Below are positions 7,619 to 16,473 of a DNA stretch of 64,000 nucleotides, piece after piece. How positions within the stretch are numbered: position 1 is the stretch's first letter; each line of letters starts with the position of its first letter. A program made the position numbers and the translations under genes. The notes beneath the pieces are model-generated. The model saw only the letters and a list, made by a program, of their open reading frames with translations. It had not been told where the DNA came from and did no database searches. The DNA comes from Microbacterium sufflavum (lineage in GTDB: Bacteria > Actinomycetota > Actinomycetes > Actinomycetales > Microbacteriaceae): NCBI RefSeq assembly GCF_023101165.1, contig NZ_CP078076.1:744001-808000 (forward strand), given 5' to 3'.

Positions 7619-10612
7619 TCAGCGCGCGATGCGGAGGGTGCGCACCTCGAACGGACGCAGGTGCAGCGCTCCACCCGTCCGCGCGTCGCCGAGGTCGTCC
7701 TCGATCAGGCTCACCTCGCGCACCTCGCGATGCTCGAAGCCGACCGCCAGCTCGCCCGTGGTCCGACGCCCGAGGGCTTCGTACACGCGCACGATCACGT
7801 CGCCCGAGCCGTCGTCGGCGAGCTTGACCGCCGACACCACGATGCCCTCGCCCGACACGCTCACCAGGGGCTCGACCTCGCGGGCACCGCGCACGACGGT
7901 GGGCAGCGCGTTGAACCGGATTCCCTCGGCCGTGGCGATCGCGGCGTCCGCACCGATCACGAAGCCGACCTCGATGGCGTGGTGCCCGTGGTCGGTGTCG
8001 GGGTCGGGGAACCGCGGCGCGCGCAGCAGCGAGAGCCGCACGGTCGTGGTCACCCCGTCGTCACCGACCTCGCGCGAGGTGTCGTAGCCGTAGATCGAGT
8101 CGTTGACGAGCGCGGCGCCGAAGTCCTGCTCGCGCACCAGCACGAAGCGGTGCATCGAGGTCTCGAACTTCGCGGCCTCCCAGCTCGTGTTCGTGTGGGT
8201 GACGCGGGCCTGGTAGCCGAACTGGGTCTCGGCCTCGGTGTGCGACGCCTGGATGTCGAGCGGGAAGGCGAGCTTGAGCAGCTTCTCGGTCTCGTGCCAG
8301 TCGACCTCGTTGCGGAGTACCACGGTGCGCGAGTCGGGAGCGAGGAGGATGGTCTGCGTGATCGTCGACTCCGAGAACCGCCGCTCGACCACGATCGTCG
8401 CAACACCGTCCACCACCGAGGCCTCGATCGACGACACCGCGGTGAGGTCCTCGACGCTGTTGCGGTAGTAGCGGTCGATGTCCCACGCGTCCCACATGTT
8501 GGGGAAGTCCTGGTGCAGCTGGAACAGGTTCGCGGCCCTGCCCGGCGCGACCGTCTCGCGGCCGGACGCCCTGTCGACCGCCGACACGATGAGGCCCTCC
8601 GCCGACACCACGACCGACACGAGCTCGTTCTCCAGGCGCCAGCCGCCGTCCGCGTCGGTGAGCGTCACCGGGCTCGCGGTCGGCTCCCCGACGAACGCCG
8701 CGCCCAGCGCCCGTCCTCCCGCGACCGAGGTCGGCTCGAACCGCAGTGCGCGGTCCCCGTCGCCCGCGAGCGACCGGCGTGCGCGCTGCGCGATGTCGCG
8801 CGCCTCCGACAGCACGTCGGAGAGCACGGCGACGGCCTCGCGGTGCACCCAGGCGATCGAGGTGCCGGGGAGGATGTCGTGGAACTCGTGCAGCAGCACG
8901 GCCTGCCAGAGCCGGTCGAGCTCCGCCTGCGGGTACGCGGCCCCCGTGCGCACGGCGTCGGTCGCGGCCCACAGCTCCGCCTCGACGAGCGCGTGCTCGG
9001 CCCAGCGGTGCAGCGCCTTCGTGGCGTGCTGGCTGGTGAGGGTGCCGCGGTGCAGCTCGAGGTACAGCTCGCCCACCCACACGGCGGGGTGCGGCAGCTC
9101 GGCCTTCGCGGCGTCGAAGAAGTCGTCCGGGTGCTCCCAGACGACCTGCGCGCTGCCCTCGAGGTCGCGCAGGCGCGCGGCCTTGCCCGTCATCTCCCGG
9201 GTCGTGCCGCCACCGCCGTCACCCCAGCCGACCGGAGCGATCGATCGCGACGTGACACGGTTCTCCTTGAACTGCCGCGCGGCCTTGGCGACCTCCATGC
9301 CGCTGAGCTGCGAGTTGTAGGTGTCCATCGACGGGAAGTGCGTGAACACCTGGGAGCCGTCGATGCCCTCCCACAGGAACGAGTGGTGCGGGAAGACGTT
9401 CTGCTGGTTCCACGAGATCTTCTGCGTGAAGAACCACTCGAACCCGGCGCGGCGCATGAGCTGCGGCAGCGCGGGCGAGTAACCGAAGCTGTCGGGCAGC
9501 CACACGCCCTTCGACCGGATGCCGAACTCGCGCTCGAAGAAGCGCTGGCCGTGCGAGAACTGCCGCACGAGCGACTCGCCGGTGGGCATGACGGTGTCGG
9601 ACTCGACCCACATGCCACCCAGGGGCAGGAAGCGCCCCGCGGCGACCGCGGCTCTGACCCGCTCCCACACCTCGGGGCGGTGCTCCTTGATCCAGGCGTA
9701 CTGCTGCGCGCTGGACATGCCGTACTGGAACTCGGGCTGCTCCTCGATGAGCGTGGTCATGGACGAGGTGGTGCGGGCGACCTTGCGGATGGTCTCGCGC
9801 ACGGGCCACAGCCATGCGGAGTCGATGTGCGCGTGGCCGACCGCCGAGATGCGGTGCGCGCTCGCCTCGGCCGGGGCCGCGAGCACGTCGGCGAGTCGGG
9901 CGCGGGCGTCGGCGGCCGTCTCGACGATGCGCTGGAGGTCGAGCACGTCGAGGGCGTCGTCGAGCGCCTGGAGGATGCGCATGCGCCGCGGCGAGGTCGC
10001 CGGCAGCTCGGCCTGCAGCTCGAACAGCACCTCGATGTCGAGGGACAGGTCGAACACCTCGGGCTCGAACACCGCGAGGTCCATGCGGCGCAGGCGGTAC
10101 AGCGGCTCCTTCGACGAGGTGAGGATGTCGCCCTCCTGCGTCGGAAGGAAGGGGTGGTAGTCGAGCAGCACCGGGTTCGACGCCCCCTCGAGGTACAGCT
10201 CGACGGGCTCGTCGCCGTGGGCGTTCTCGGCGATCGGCACCCACTGGTTGCGCGGGTTGATGCTCTTGATCGGGGTGCCGTCGGGGCGGTACGCGAGGGC
10301 CTCGCACTGGAAGCCGGTCATGTTCACGTCGAAGCCGAGGTCGATCAGCGCCTCGACACGGCGCCCCTTCCAGTCGGCCGGCACGCGCCCCGTGAGCTTG
10401 AACCACGTGGTGCCCCAGGCCGGGCCCCACAGCGACCCGACCGCGCCCGGCGCGTAGTCGAGCGCCAGCCCCTCGGCCGGCGGGATCGGCTCCCCGGGCA
10501 GTTCGTGCAGCTCGACGGTCAGCGGCACGGAGGCCGAGTGGATCGCGGGACGGATGCGCTCTTCCAGCACGCGCTTGACGCGGCCGACGGTGAGCGAGGT
10601 GTCGTCATGCAT
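7619..10612 (-). CDS. GH38 alpha-mannosidase, intracellular
   Basis: A 997-residue class II alpha-mannosidase, the usual length for bacterial GH38. Residues 1-250 are an N-terminal beta domain. The catalytic domain opens with GHAHIDSAWLWP (residues 259-270), holding zinc ligands. The nucleophile aspartate lies in WLPDSFGYSP (Asp374), and WFFTQKISWNQQN follows. There is no signal peptide, so it acts in the cytoplasm on imported oligosaccharides, trimming alpha-mannosyl residues. The gene is divergent from the LacI regulator; a shared intergenic region holds two of the five 14-bp operators. With GH92, GH5 and the EndoH-like enzyme it forms an N-glycan pathway. Confidence 0.93.
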   Translation of the reverse strand: MHDDTSLTVGRVKRVLEERIRPAIHSASVPLTVELHELPGEPIPPAEGLALDYAPGAVGSLWGPAWGTTWFKLTGRVPADWKGRRVEALIDLGFDVNMTGFQCEALAYRPDGTPIKSINPRNQWVPIAENAHGDEPVELYLEGASNPVLLDYHPFLPTQEGDILTSSKEPLYRLRRMDLAVFEPEVFDLSLDIEVLFELQAELPATSPRRMRILQALDDALDVLDLQRIVETAADARARLADVLAAPAEASAHRISAVGHAHIDSAWLWPVRETIRKVARTTSSMTTLIEEQPEFQYGMSSAQQYAWIKEHRPEVWERVRAAVAAGRFLPLGGMWVESDTVMPTGESLVRQFSHGQRFFEREFGIRSKGVWLPDSFGYSPALPQLMRRAGFEWFFTQKISWNQQNVFPHHSFLWEGIDGSQVFTHFPSMDTYNSQLSGMEVAKAARQFKENRVTSRSIAPVGWGDGGGGTTREMTGKAARLRDLEGSAQVVWEHPDDFFDAAKAELPHPAVWVGELYLELHRGTLTSQHATKALHRWAEHALVEAELWAATDAVRTGAAYPQAELDRLWQAVLLHEFHDILPGTSIAWVHREAVAVLSDVLSEARDIAQRARRSLAGDGDRALRFEPTSVAGGRALGAAFVGEPTASPVTLTDADGGWRLENELVSVVVSAEGLIVSAVDRASGRETVAPGRAANLFQLHQDFPNMWDAWDIDRYYRNSVEDLTAVSSIEASVVDGVATIVVERRFSESTITQTILLAPDSRTVVLRNEVDWHETEKLLKLAFPLDIQASHTEAETQFGYQARVTHTNTSWEAAKFETSMHRFVLVREQDFGAALVNDSIYGYDTSREVGDDGVTTTVRLSLLRAPRFPDPDTDHGHHAIEVGFVIGADAAIATAEGIRFNALPTVVRGAREVEPLVSVSGEGIVVSAVKLADDGSGDVIVRVYEALGRRTTGELAVGFEHREVREVSLIEDDLGDARTGGALHLRPFEVRTLRIAR

Positions 10613-10664
10613 GGCTGTTCTCCGGGCTCGACGGTGAGGGGGCGTTCTGATGCTATCCGATTTA

Positions 10665-10678
10665 CTAAAACGATCTAG
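10665..10678. promoter_or_regulatory. LacI-type operator 1 (N-glycan regulon), GH38 side
   Basis: CTAAAACGATCTAG, centred on CG, is one of five related 14-bp sites in this locus. Read toward GH38, its right end runs into TTTAGT, a -10-like box, so a bound repressor would block polymerase. The sites at 13151 and 20956 overlap TATAGT in the same way. Confidence 0.7.
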
Positions 10679-10718
10679 CGATTCGAGTCTACGGCACACC
10701 CACGACGCTCCCGCGAGG

Positions 10719-10732
10719 CTAAACCGATCAAG
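10719..10732. promoter_or_regulatory. LacI-type operator 2 (N-glycan regulon), regulator promoter
   Basis: CTAAACCGATCAAG abuts the TAGGGT box at 10733-10738 of the regulator gene. It matches the site at 10665 in 12 of 14 positions. This suggests autoregulation by the LacI protein that starts at 10746. Confidence 0.7.
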
Positions 10733-10745
10733 TAGGGTGATGCCT

Positions 10746-11771
10746 ATGGCCTCGGGGAAACGCGTCACGATCGCGGACATCGCGCGACTGGCCGGCGTCT
10801 CCCCCGGGGCCGTCTCCTTCGCCCTGAACGGTCGCCCCGGCGTGAGCGAGGAGACCAGGCAGCGCATCCTCGCGATCATCGAGGAGCACCACTGGCAGCC
10901 CAGTTCCGCGGCACGCGCCCTGGTCGGCGCCCGTGCCAACGCGGTCGGCTTCGCACTCGCCCGCCCCGCCCGCTCGCTGGGCTCCGAGGCCTTCTTCACC
11001 GATCTGATCGCCGGCATCGAGTCGCGGCTGTCGGAGAGCAAGGTCAGCCTGCAGCTGCGCCTGGTCGCCGACATCGACGAGGAGATGGAGGTGCACCGCC
11101 AGTGGCGGTCGTCGAACCAGGTCGACGGCATCATCTACATCGATCCGCGCGACGACGACCCGCGCGCGGCGAACATCGCGTCGCTGGACGCCCGCGCCGT
11201 GATGATCGGGTCCGAGCCGTCCGCGGAGGGCGACGTGCCGAGCGTGTGGATCGGCGACGAGGAGGTGGCCGAGACGCTGTTCTCCTACCTCGCGGCCCTC
11301 GGGCACACCCGCATCGCCTACGTCGCCGGACCCGCCGAGCTCGAGCACACGCGCCTGCGCGCCGAGGTGCTGGAGCGCCTCGCGGCGGACGGCATCGCGG
11401 GCGAGGTCATCGCGACCGACTTCTCCCCCGCACGCGCCTCGGCGGTCACGCGCACTCTGCTCTCCGGCAAGCAGCGCCCGACCGCGATCGTCTACGACAA
11501 CGACGTGATGGCGGTCGCCGGACTCCGCGTCGCCCAGGAGATGGGGCGCACCGTGCCGCGCGACGTCTCCCTCGCCTCCTTCGACGACTCGGTGATCGCC
11601 GGGCTCATCAACCCGTCCATCACCGCCATGACGCGCGACACGTTCGAGCTCGGCGAGCAGGCGGCCACCCTCCTGCTGCAGCAGATCGAGGCGGGCGCGA
11701 CCCTGCCCAGCGTCGCCGGTCCCACGCCCACCCTCACGGCGCGCGAGAGCACGGCGCCGCCCGCGTCCTGA
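10746..11771 (+). CDS. LacI family transcriptional regulator of the N-glycan locus
   Basis: A 341-residue LacI/GalR regulator. The N-terminal helix-turn-helix and hinge read VTIADIARLAGVSPGAVSFALNG, and residues 60-335 are a periplasmic-binding-protein-like sensor domain with GRTVPRDVSLASFDDS near its end. Two in-frame ATGs exist (10740 and 10746). The TAGGGT box at 10733-10738 leaves a 7-nt gap to 10746, so I chose that one as a leaderless start. Five matching operators across 10.6-21.0 kb are its probable targets, which include GH38, GH5, the transporter-GH92 operon and the EndoH-like gene. The inducer is probably mannose or a Man-GlcNAc oligosaccharide (inference). Confidence 0.9.
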   Translation: MASGKRVTIADIARLAGVSPGAVSFALNGRPGVSEETRQRILAIIEEHHWQPSSAARALVGARANAVGFALARPARSLGSEAFFTDLIAGIESRLSESKVSLQLRLVADIDEEMEVHRQWRSSNQVDGIIYIDPRDDDPRAANIASLDARAVMIGSEPSAEGDVPSVWIGDEEVAETLFSYLAALGHTRIAYVAGPAELEHTRLRAEVLERLAADGIAGEVIATDFSPARASAVTRTLLSGKQRPTAIVYDNDVMAVAGLRVAQEMGRTVPRDVSLASFDDSVIAGLINPSITAMTRDTFELGEQAATLLLQQIEAGATLPSVAGPTPTLTARESTAPPAS

Positions 11772-11790
11772 CGCGCGCCGACGGATGGTG

Positions 11791-13101
11791 TCAGGCGTCG
11801 ACGACGGTGTTGACCGAGCCGTAGCGGCCGACCGCGTCGCCCGCGAGGTCGGGGCGGATCAGCTCACGGATGCCCCGAGCCTCCAGCGCCGCGGGGTCTG
11901 CCGCGTCGGCCGAGGTGACCAGGGCCGGGTCGAGTCCGGCTGTGCACGCATCAACCCACGCCTGGAACACCGCCCCTCCCGGGCTCAGCGCGGCCCGGCT
12001 CACCGGCACGTCGCGCTCGTCCACCTCGACCACGATCCCGGTCGGCCGCGCCGGGGCAGCCGTGCGCGCGCGCAGCTCGGGGATCAGCTCCGCGAACCGT
12101 CGGCCGATCGGCTTGGCCGCGCCGGACTGGTCGACCAGGCCGAGCGAATACTCCAGGTCGGGGAAGTCGCCCAGGTCGCGGCTCACGTCGTGGGAGCACC
12201 ACCACGTGACGCCCCAGAGGTTCTCGGTCCGCGCCGAGGAGCGCAGCGTCGCCTCCAGGAACCCGGGCATCTCGTCGGCCTCCAGACAGTTCGACGGCGC
12301 CCCCACCTCCTGCAGCCACACCGGACGCTGCGGGTCGGTCGCGAACGCCCGCGACAGCTCGATCAGATACTCGGCGTGCCGGTCGGCGGCGACGGAGCGA
12401 CCGCCGTAGCGCTGCGCCGTGCCGTTGAAGATCCACGAGTGGATCGTGGTCATGGCGCCCAGGCGCGAGGCGTGCGCCGGGGTGAACCCGTGCTCGTCCA
12501 TGTACCAGACCGCGTCGTACTCGCTGTGCACGTGAGGAAGTCCGGGAGCGGCCTCCCCCGCGGCCGCGAGCAGGGTCTCGATCCACGCCCCGGCCTCGTC
12601 GACCGTGACCGGCCACGGCGCGGGGTGCGTGTGCGCCGAGAACTGGTTGACCTCGTTGCCGAGCGTGAGGCCGAGGAAGTTCGGGGCATCGCGCAGCGCC
12701 TCCGCGAGCCGCTGCACCAGGGCGACCTGCCCGTCGAGCGCCCTCGGATCGGTGAACATGTTGCGGTCGTGCCAGGTGTACAGCCAGGCGGGCACGAAGT
12801 CGAAGCTCGACAGGTGGCCCTGGATCACGTCGACGCTCGCGTCGAGCTCGAACTCGGCGGCGATGTCGACCATCGCCCGCACGTCGTCGAGAGCCTTCGG
12901 GCGGATGAGGGTGCGGTTCGGCTGCAGCACGGTCCACAGCGGGAACACGCGCACATGGTCGAGGCCCAGTTCGGCGAGGGCGGCGAAGTCGCGGCGCACG
13001 TCGTCGGGCGTGAAGTCGAGCCAGGAGTGCATCCAGTCCTTCGACGGCGTGTAGTTCGCCCCGAACCTCAGGGGAGCGTCGAGAGCGCCACGCTGCGTCA
13101 T
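11791..13101 (-). CDS. GH5-type beta-mannosidase candidate, intracellular
   Basis: A 436-residue clan A glycoside hydrolase without a signal peptide. The (beta/alpha)8 fold shows the acid/base in [10 protein letters not shown] (Glu150) and the nucleophile in [10 protein letters not shown] (Glu265), plus [11 protein letters not shown] before strand 7. It resembles GH5 subfamily 18 proteins; bifidobacterial members cleave the Man-beta-1,4-GlcNAc core left after alpha-mannosidases. I assign that step by context: it lies between the LacI gene and the transporter and has its own copy of the operator. A beta-mannanase or beta-glucosidase is possible but fits less well. ATG 13101 has GAAAGG upstream. 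Confidence 0.8.
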   Translation of the reverse strand: MTQRGALDAPLRFGANYTPSKDWMHSWLDFTPDDVRRDFAALAELGLDHVRVFPLWTVLQPNRTLIRPKALDDVRAMVDIAAEFELDASVDVIQGHLSSFDFVPAWLYTWHDRNMFTDPRALDGQVALVQRLAEALRDAPNFLGLTLGNEVNQFSAHTHPAPWPVTVDEAGAWIETLLAAAGEAAPGLPHVHSEYDAVWYMDEHGFTPAHASRLGAMTTIHSWIFNGTAQRYGGRSVAADRHAEYLIELSRAFATDPQRPVWLQEVGAPSNCLEADEMPGFLEATLRSSARTENLWGVTWWCSHDVSRDLGDFPDLEYSLGLVDQSGAAKPIGRRFAELIPELRARTAAPARPTGIVVEVDERDVPVSRAALSPGGAVFQAWVDACTAGLDPALVTSADAADPAALEARGIRELIRPDLAGDAVGRYGSVNTVVDA

Positions 13102-13149
13102 GTGTTCGCACCTTTCGGACAGAGCCCCCCGACGAGGGCGGATCGCACC

Positions 13150-13164
13150 ACTATAACGCTTGAG
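13150..13164 (-). promoter_or_regulatory. Promoter -10 box and LacI-type operator 4, upstream of GH5
   Basis: On the minus strand TATAGT (plus-strand 13150-13155) is a strong -10 box. It overlaps the 14-bp operator at 13151-13164, which reads CTATAACGCTTGAG on the plus strand. No clear -35 box is visible. Same layout as at 20955-20969. Confidence 0.7.
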
Positions 13165-13219
13165 CAGCGAGACCGCGGCACGAGATTCCGCTCGCCGCCT
13201 GCGCTCCGCGCGCCCTCTC

Positions 13220-13266
13220 TTGACACCGATGGATTCGGATGGTTTCATCAGCTAAAGCGCTGTAGT
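13220..13266 (+). promoter_or_regulatory. Promoter and LacI-type operator 3 of the transporter-GH92 operon
   Basis: A perfect TTGACA at 13220-13225 is followed after 17 bp by TTTCAT (13243-13248). The operator CTAAAGCGCTGTAG lies just downstream at 13252-13265, over the expected +1. An alternative -10 is TGTAGT at 13261-13266, in the same overlap with the operator as the TATAGT boxes of sites 4 and 5. Either arrangement gives repression by the LacI protein. Confidence 0.7.
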
Positions 13267-13316
13267 CCGGTCTTGTCGGACCCGCGCCGAATCGCCCGCC
13301 TCGAGGAAGAAGCACG

Positions 13317-14618
13317 ATGAGAGTTCCCGCACGCATGGCTGCACTGGCAACCTTCACAATCGGCGCCCTCGCGCTCGCCGGCTGCACCGGCGGTGGCGCC
13401 GGCGCCGGAGACGCCGGGCCGATCGACACCTCCGGCGACCTGAGCGGCACGATCCAGTTCCAGACCTGGTCGCTCAAGAACGAGAAGTTCACGCCGTACT
13501 TCGAAGACCTGATCGACGCGTTCGAGAAGGAGCACCCCGACGTGAAGGTCGAGTGGCTCGACCAGCCCGGCGACGGCTACCAGGAGAAGATCCTCAGCCA
13601 GGCCAACGCCGACACCCTGCCCGACGTGCTCAACCTGCCGCCCGACATCGCCTACCCGCTGGTCGCCGCGGGCAAGCTGGTCGACCTCGACACGGCCGAC
13701 CCCGACCTGAAGTCGGCGTACAACACGGGCGCGTGGGAGGCCTACAGCCAGTACCCGGGCGTCGACGGCACCTATGGTCTGCCGTGGTACCTGTCGAGCG
13801 ATGCGTCGTGGTGGAACCTGGCCCAGCTCGCCCCCTACGGCGTCACGGAGCAGAGCCTGCCGACCACGGTCGACGAGCTGCTCACGCTCGCCACCGACGT
13901 GGCCACCGAGTCGGGCGGCAAGGTGCAGCTGCTCTCCTCGATCCCCGCGCTCGACACGTTCACGGCCGCGGGCATGGAGGTCATCAACGACAAGGGCGAG
14001 TTCGACTTCAACACCGACGAGGCCGCCGCGATCATCCAGAAGTACGCCGACGCGTACGCCGCGGGTGCCATGCCCGCCGAGGCGCTCACCGGCGACTACG
14101 GCGGCAACGCGGAGGCCTACATCCAGGAGAAGGTCGCCTTCACGACCGGCGGCACCGGCTTCACGACCGATCTGCAGAAGGACGCCCCGTCGCTGCTGGC
14201 GAACACCGTCGCCACCCCGCGCCTCGGCATCGCACCGCTCTACGTGCAGGGCCTGAACGTCTCCGCCGACTCCGACAACAAGGAAGCCGCGCTCGCGTTC
14301 GCCGAGTTCGCGACGAACCAGGAGAACCAGGTGGCGTTCTCGTCGCTCGCGGTCGGGACCGCGCCCGGAACGGCCGAGGGCGGCGACCAGGTCGTGGAGA
14401 ACATCGCCTCCTCCGTCACCGACGAGAAGCAGCTCGCCGCGATCGACACGGTGTTCGGCGCGATGAAGGACGCCAAGGCCCTGCCGTTCCAGTGGACGTC
14501 GGACATGGCGACCTACATGACGCAGCAGATCGCGCTCGCGGTCAACGGCGAGGCCGACCCGAAGGCCCAGCTCGACAAGATCGTCGAGTACGCCAACGCG
14601 AACCGCGTGGACCAGTGA
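13317..14618 (+). CDS. ABC sugar transporter, solute-binding lipoprotein (N-glycan locus)
   Basis: A 433-residue family 1 extracellular binding protein. A short signal peptide ends in the lipobox LALAGC, with Cys23 as the lipid anchor. The mature part shows the usual two-lobed pattern, including TLPDVLNLPPDIAYPLVAAG and the aromatic-rich YGLPWYLSSDASWWN likely to line the sugar site. It should capture oligosaccharides released by the secreted EndoH-like enzyme and pass them to the two permeases encoded directly downstream (2-nt gap). Exact ligand is inferred from the neighbours only. No ATPase gene is present, so a shared MsiK-type ATPase elsewhere must energise import. Confidence 0.92.
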   Translation: MRVPARMAALATFTIGALALAGCTGGGAGAGDAGPIDTSGDLSGTIQFQTWSLKNEKFTPYFEDLIDAFEKEHPDVKVEWLDQPGDGYQEKILSQANADTLPDVLNLPPDIAYPLVAAGKLVDLDTADPDLKSAYNTGAWEAYSQYPGVDGTYGLPWYLSSDASWWNLAQLAPYGVTEQSLPTTVDELLTLATDVATESGGKVQLLSSIPALDTFTAAGMEVINDKGEFDFNTDEAAAIIQKYADAYAAGAMPAEALTGDYGGNAEAYIQEKVAFTTGGTGFTTDLQKDAPSLLANTVATPRLGIAPLYVQGLNVSADSDNKEAALAFAEFATNQENQVAFSSLAVGTAPGTAEGGDQVVENIASSVTDEKQLAAIDTVFGAMKDAKALPFQWTSDMATYMTQQIALAVNGEADPKAQLDKIVEYANANRVDQ

Positions 14619-14620
14619 CC

Positions 14621-15547
14621 ATGAGCGCGAGCACCGGCACCCGGCAGCGAAGGACGACGATGAGGTCCCACCGGTGGTTCACCCCGTGGCTGCTCCTCGC
14701 CCCCGCCGTGATCTGGGTGCTGGTGTTCGCGCTGTGGCCGTTCCTCAACACCGTCGTCCTCAGCTTCACGAACGCCCGCCCGCTGCGCACCCCCGAGTTC
14801 GTGGGCGGCGCGAACTACGAGCGCATGTTCGGCGACGAGATGTTCTGGAACGCGCTGACGACGTGCCTCATCTATGTGGTCGTGTGCGTGCCGCTGCTCA
14901 CGATCCTGCCGCTGCTGCTCGCCCTGCTGGTGCAGAAGAAGCTGCCGGGCATCTCGTTCTTCCGCACCACCTTCTACTTCCCCGTGATCGCCTCGGTCGT
15001 GGTGGTCGCCCTCATCTGGACCTGGCTGTTCGACAGTCGCGGCATCATCAACCAGACCCTGGAGTTCCTCGGTCTGATCGACAAGCCGATGGCGTTCCTC
15101 GTCGACCGCTGGCTGCTGCTGGGCTGCGCCATCCTGCTCACGGTCTGGAAGGGCCTGGGCTACTACATGGTCGTGTACCTCGCGGCGCTGGGGAACGTGG
15201 GCAAGGAGCTCCACGAGGCCGCGATGCTCGACGGTGCCGGCTCGTTCCGTCGCTTCCTCTCGGTGACGATCCCGTCCGTGCGCGGCGCCATGCTCCTCAT
15301 CTCGGTGCTGATCGCGGTGTCGGCCATGCGCGTGTTCGCCGAGCTCGACGTGCTCTCCAAGAGCACCGGCGGCCCCGGCGGCTACGACATGTCGCTCGTG
15401 ATGCTGATCCGCCAGGTGGGCTCCGGACTCAACGGCAACATCGGCTACGCCTCCGCGATCAGCGTGGCCCTGTTCCTCCTGACGCTCGTGCCCCTGGCCG
15501 CGATCGCGTTCATGAACCGCGAGAAGAAGGCGAAGGTCTCCGCATGA
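14621..15547 (+). CDS. ABC sugar transporter permease 1 (N-glycan locus)
   Basis: A 308-residue MalF/LacF-type permease with six membrane helices, the first at about 22-42 (WLLLAPAVIWVLVFALWPF). The cytoplasmic EAA loop reads ELHEAAMLDGAGSFRRF, which docks to the ATPase. It starts 2 nt after the binding-protein stop and overlaps the next permease by 4 nt (ATGA), so translation is coupled. Confidence 0.93.
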   Translation: MSASTGTRQRRTTMRSHRWFTPWLLLAPAVIWVLVFALWPFLNTVVLSFTNARPLRTPEFVGGANYERMFGDEMFWNALTTCLIYVVVCVPLLTILPLLLALLVQKKLPGISFFRTTFYFPVIASVVVVALIWTWLFDSRGIINQTLEFLGLIDKPMAFLVDRWLLLGCAILLTVWKGLGYYMVVYLAALGNVGKELHEAAMLDGAGSFRRFLSVTIPSVRGAMLLISVLIAVSAMRVFAELDVLSKSTGGPGGYDMSLVMLIRQVGSGLNGNIGYASAISVALFLLTLVPLAAIAFMNREKKAKVSA

Positions 15548-16473
15548 CCACGCTCACCCCACCGCGCGCCGACGACCGCGCCGACGACGCCCCGGTCCGC
15601 CCCGCGCGCGAGCGCATCTTCCGGCACCGCGGCTCCGGCGACTTCAGCAAGCCGACCCTCGGCGGGCTGATCGGCCGCTACGCGCTGCTCCTCCTGGTGC
15701 TCTTCCTGGTGATCGGGCCGTTCGTGTGGCAGCTGTCCACGTCGTTCAAGGGTCCGCAGGAGAACATCTACTCGTTCCCACCGGAGCTGATCCCGCGCGA
15801 CCCCACCCTGCAGAACTACACGCGCGTCGCCGACATCGTGCCGGTGTACCTGTACGCGTGGCACTCCCTGCTCGTCTCGCTCGGCACGGTGCTGAGCAAC
15901 GTGATCCTGGCGACCTTCGCGGGCTACGCGCTGGGCTGCATGCGGTTCCGCGGCAAGTGGATCGTGATGGGCATCCTGCTCTCCACCCTGCTGTTCCCCG
16001 GTGAGGTGACCGTGACCAGCAACTTCCTCACCATCCGCGCCCTCGGGCTCGCGGACACGCTGTGGGGCGTGTTCCTGCCCGGAGCGATCAGCGCCATGAA
16101 CGTGCTGCTCGTGGCCACCGCGTGCCGCATGATCCCGAAGGACGTGCTCGACGCGGCGACCGTCGACGGCGCGACCACGTGGCAGCGCATCCGGCACATC
16201 GTGTGGCCCAACATCCGCGGCATGGTGTCGGTCGTCGCGATCTTCGCGTTCATCGGCGCGTGGGACGACTACCTGTGGCCGCTGATCGTGCTCTCCGACC
16301 CCGCGAAGTACACGCTCACGGTCGGCATGGCGTACCTGAACAGCAGCTTCTCGGTCGACCCGCGCCTGATCGCCGCGGGCACCATGATCGCCCTCGTGCC
16401 GATCATCATCATGTTCTCCTTCACGCAGCGGTTCTTCTTCAAGGGCGTGCAGGAGGGTGCGCTGAAGGGGTGA
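15544..16473 (+). CDS. ABC sugar transporter permease 2 (N-glycan locus)
   Basis: A 309-residue MalG/LacG-type permease. A 45-residue charged N-terminal tail precedes the first helix (YALLLLVLFLVIGPFVW). The EAA-type loop reads VLDAATVDGATTWQRI. It overlaps permease 1 and the GH92 start by 4 nt each, so the whole unit is translationally coupled. It pairs with permease 1 to form the channel. Confidence 0.93.
   Translation: MTTLTPPRADDRADDAPVRPARERIFRHRGSGDFSKPTLGGLIGRYALLLLVLFLVIGPFVWQLSTSFKGPQENIYSFPPELIPRDPTLQNYTRVADIVPVYLYAWHSLLVSLGTVLSNVILATFAGYALGCMRFRGKWIVMGILLSTLLFPGEVTVTSNFLTIRALGLADTLWGVFLPGAISAMNVLLVATACRMIPKDVLDAATVDGATTWQRIRHIVWPNIRGMVSVVAIFAFIGAWDDYLWPLIVLSDPAKYTLTVGMAYLNSSFSVDPRLIAAGTMIALVPIIIMFSFTQRFFFKGVQEGALKG

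Noticed and set aside
7499-10678. 1059-codon plus-strand ORF opposite the GH38 gene
   Set aside because: Antisense shadow of a gene with complete GH38 motifs; its translation is His/Arg/Glu-rich without a domain.
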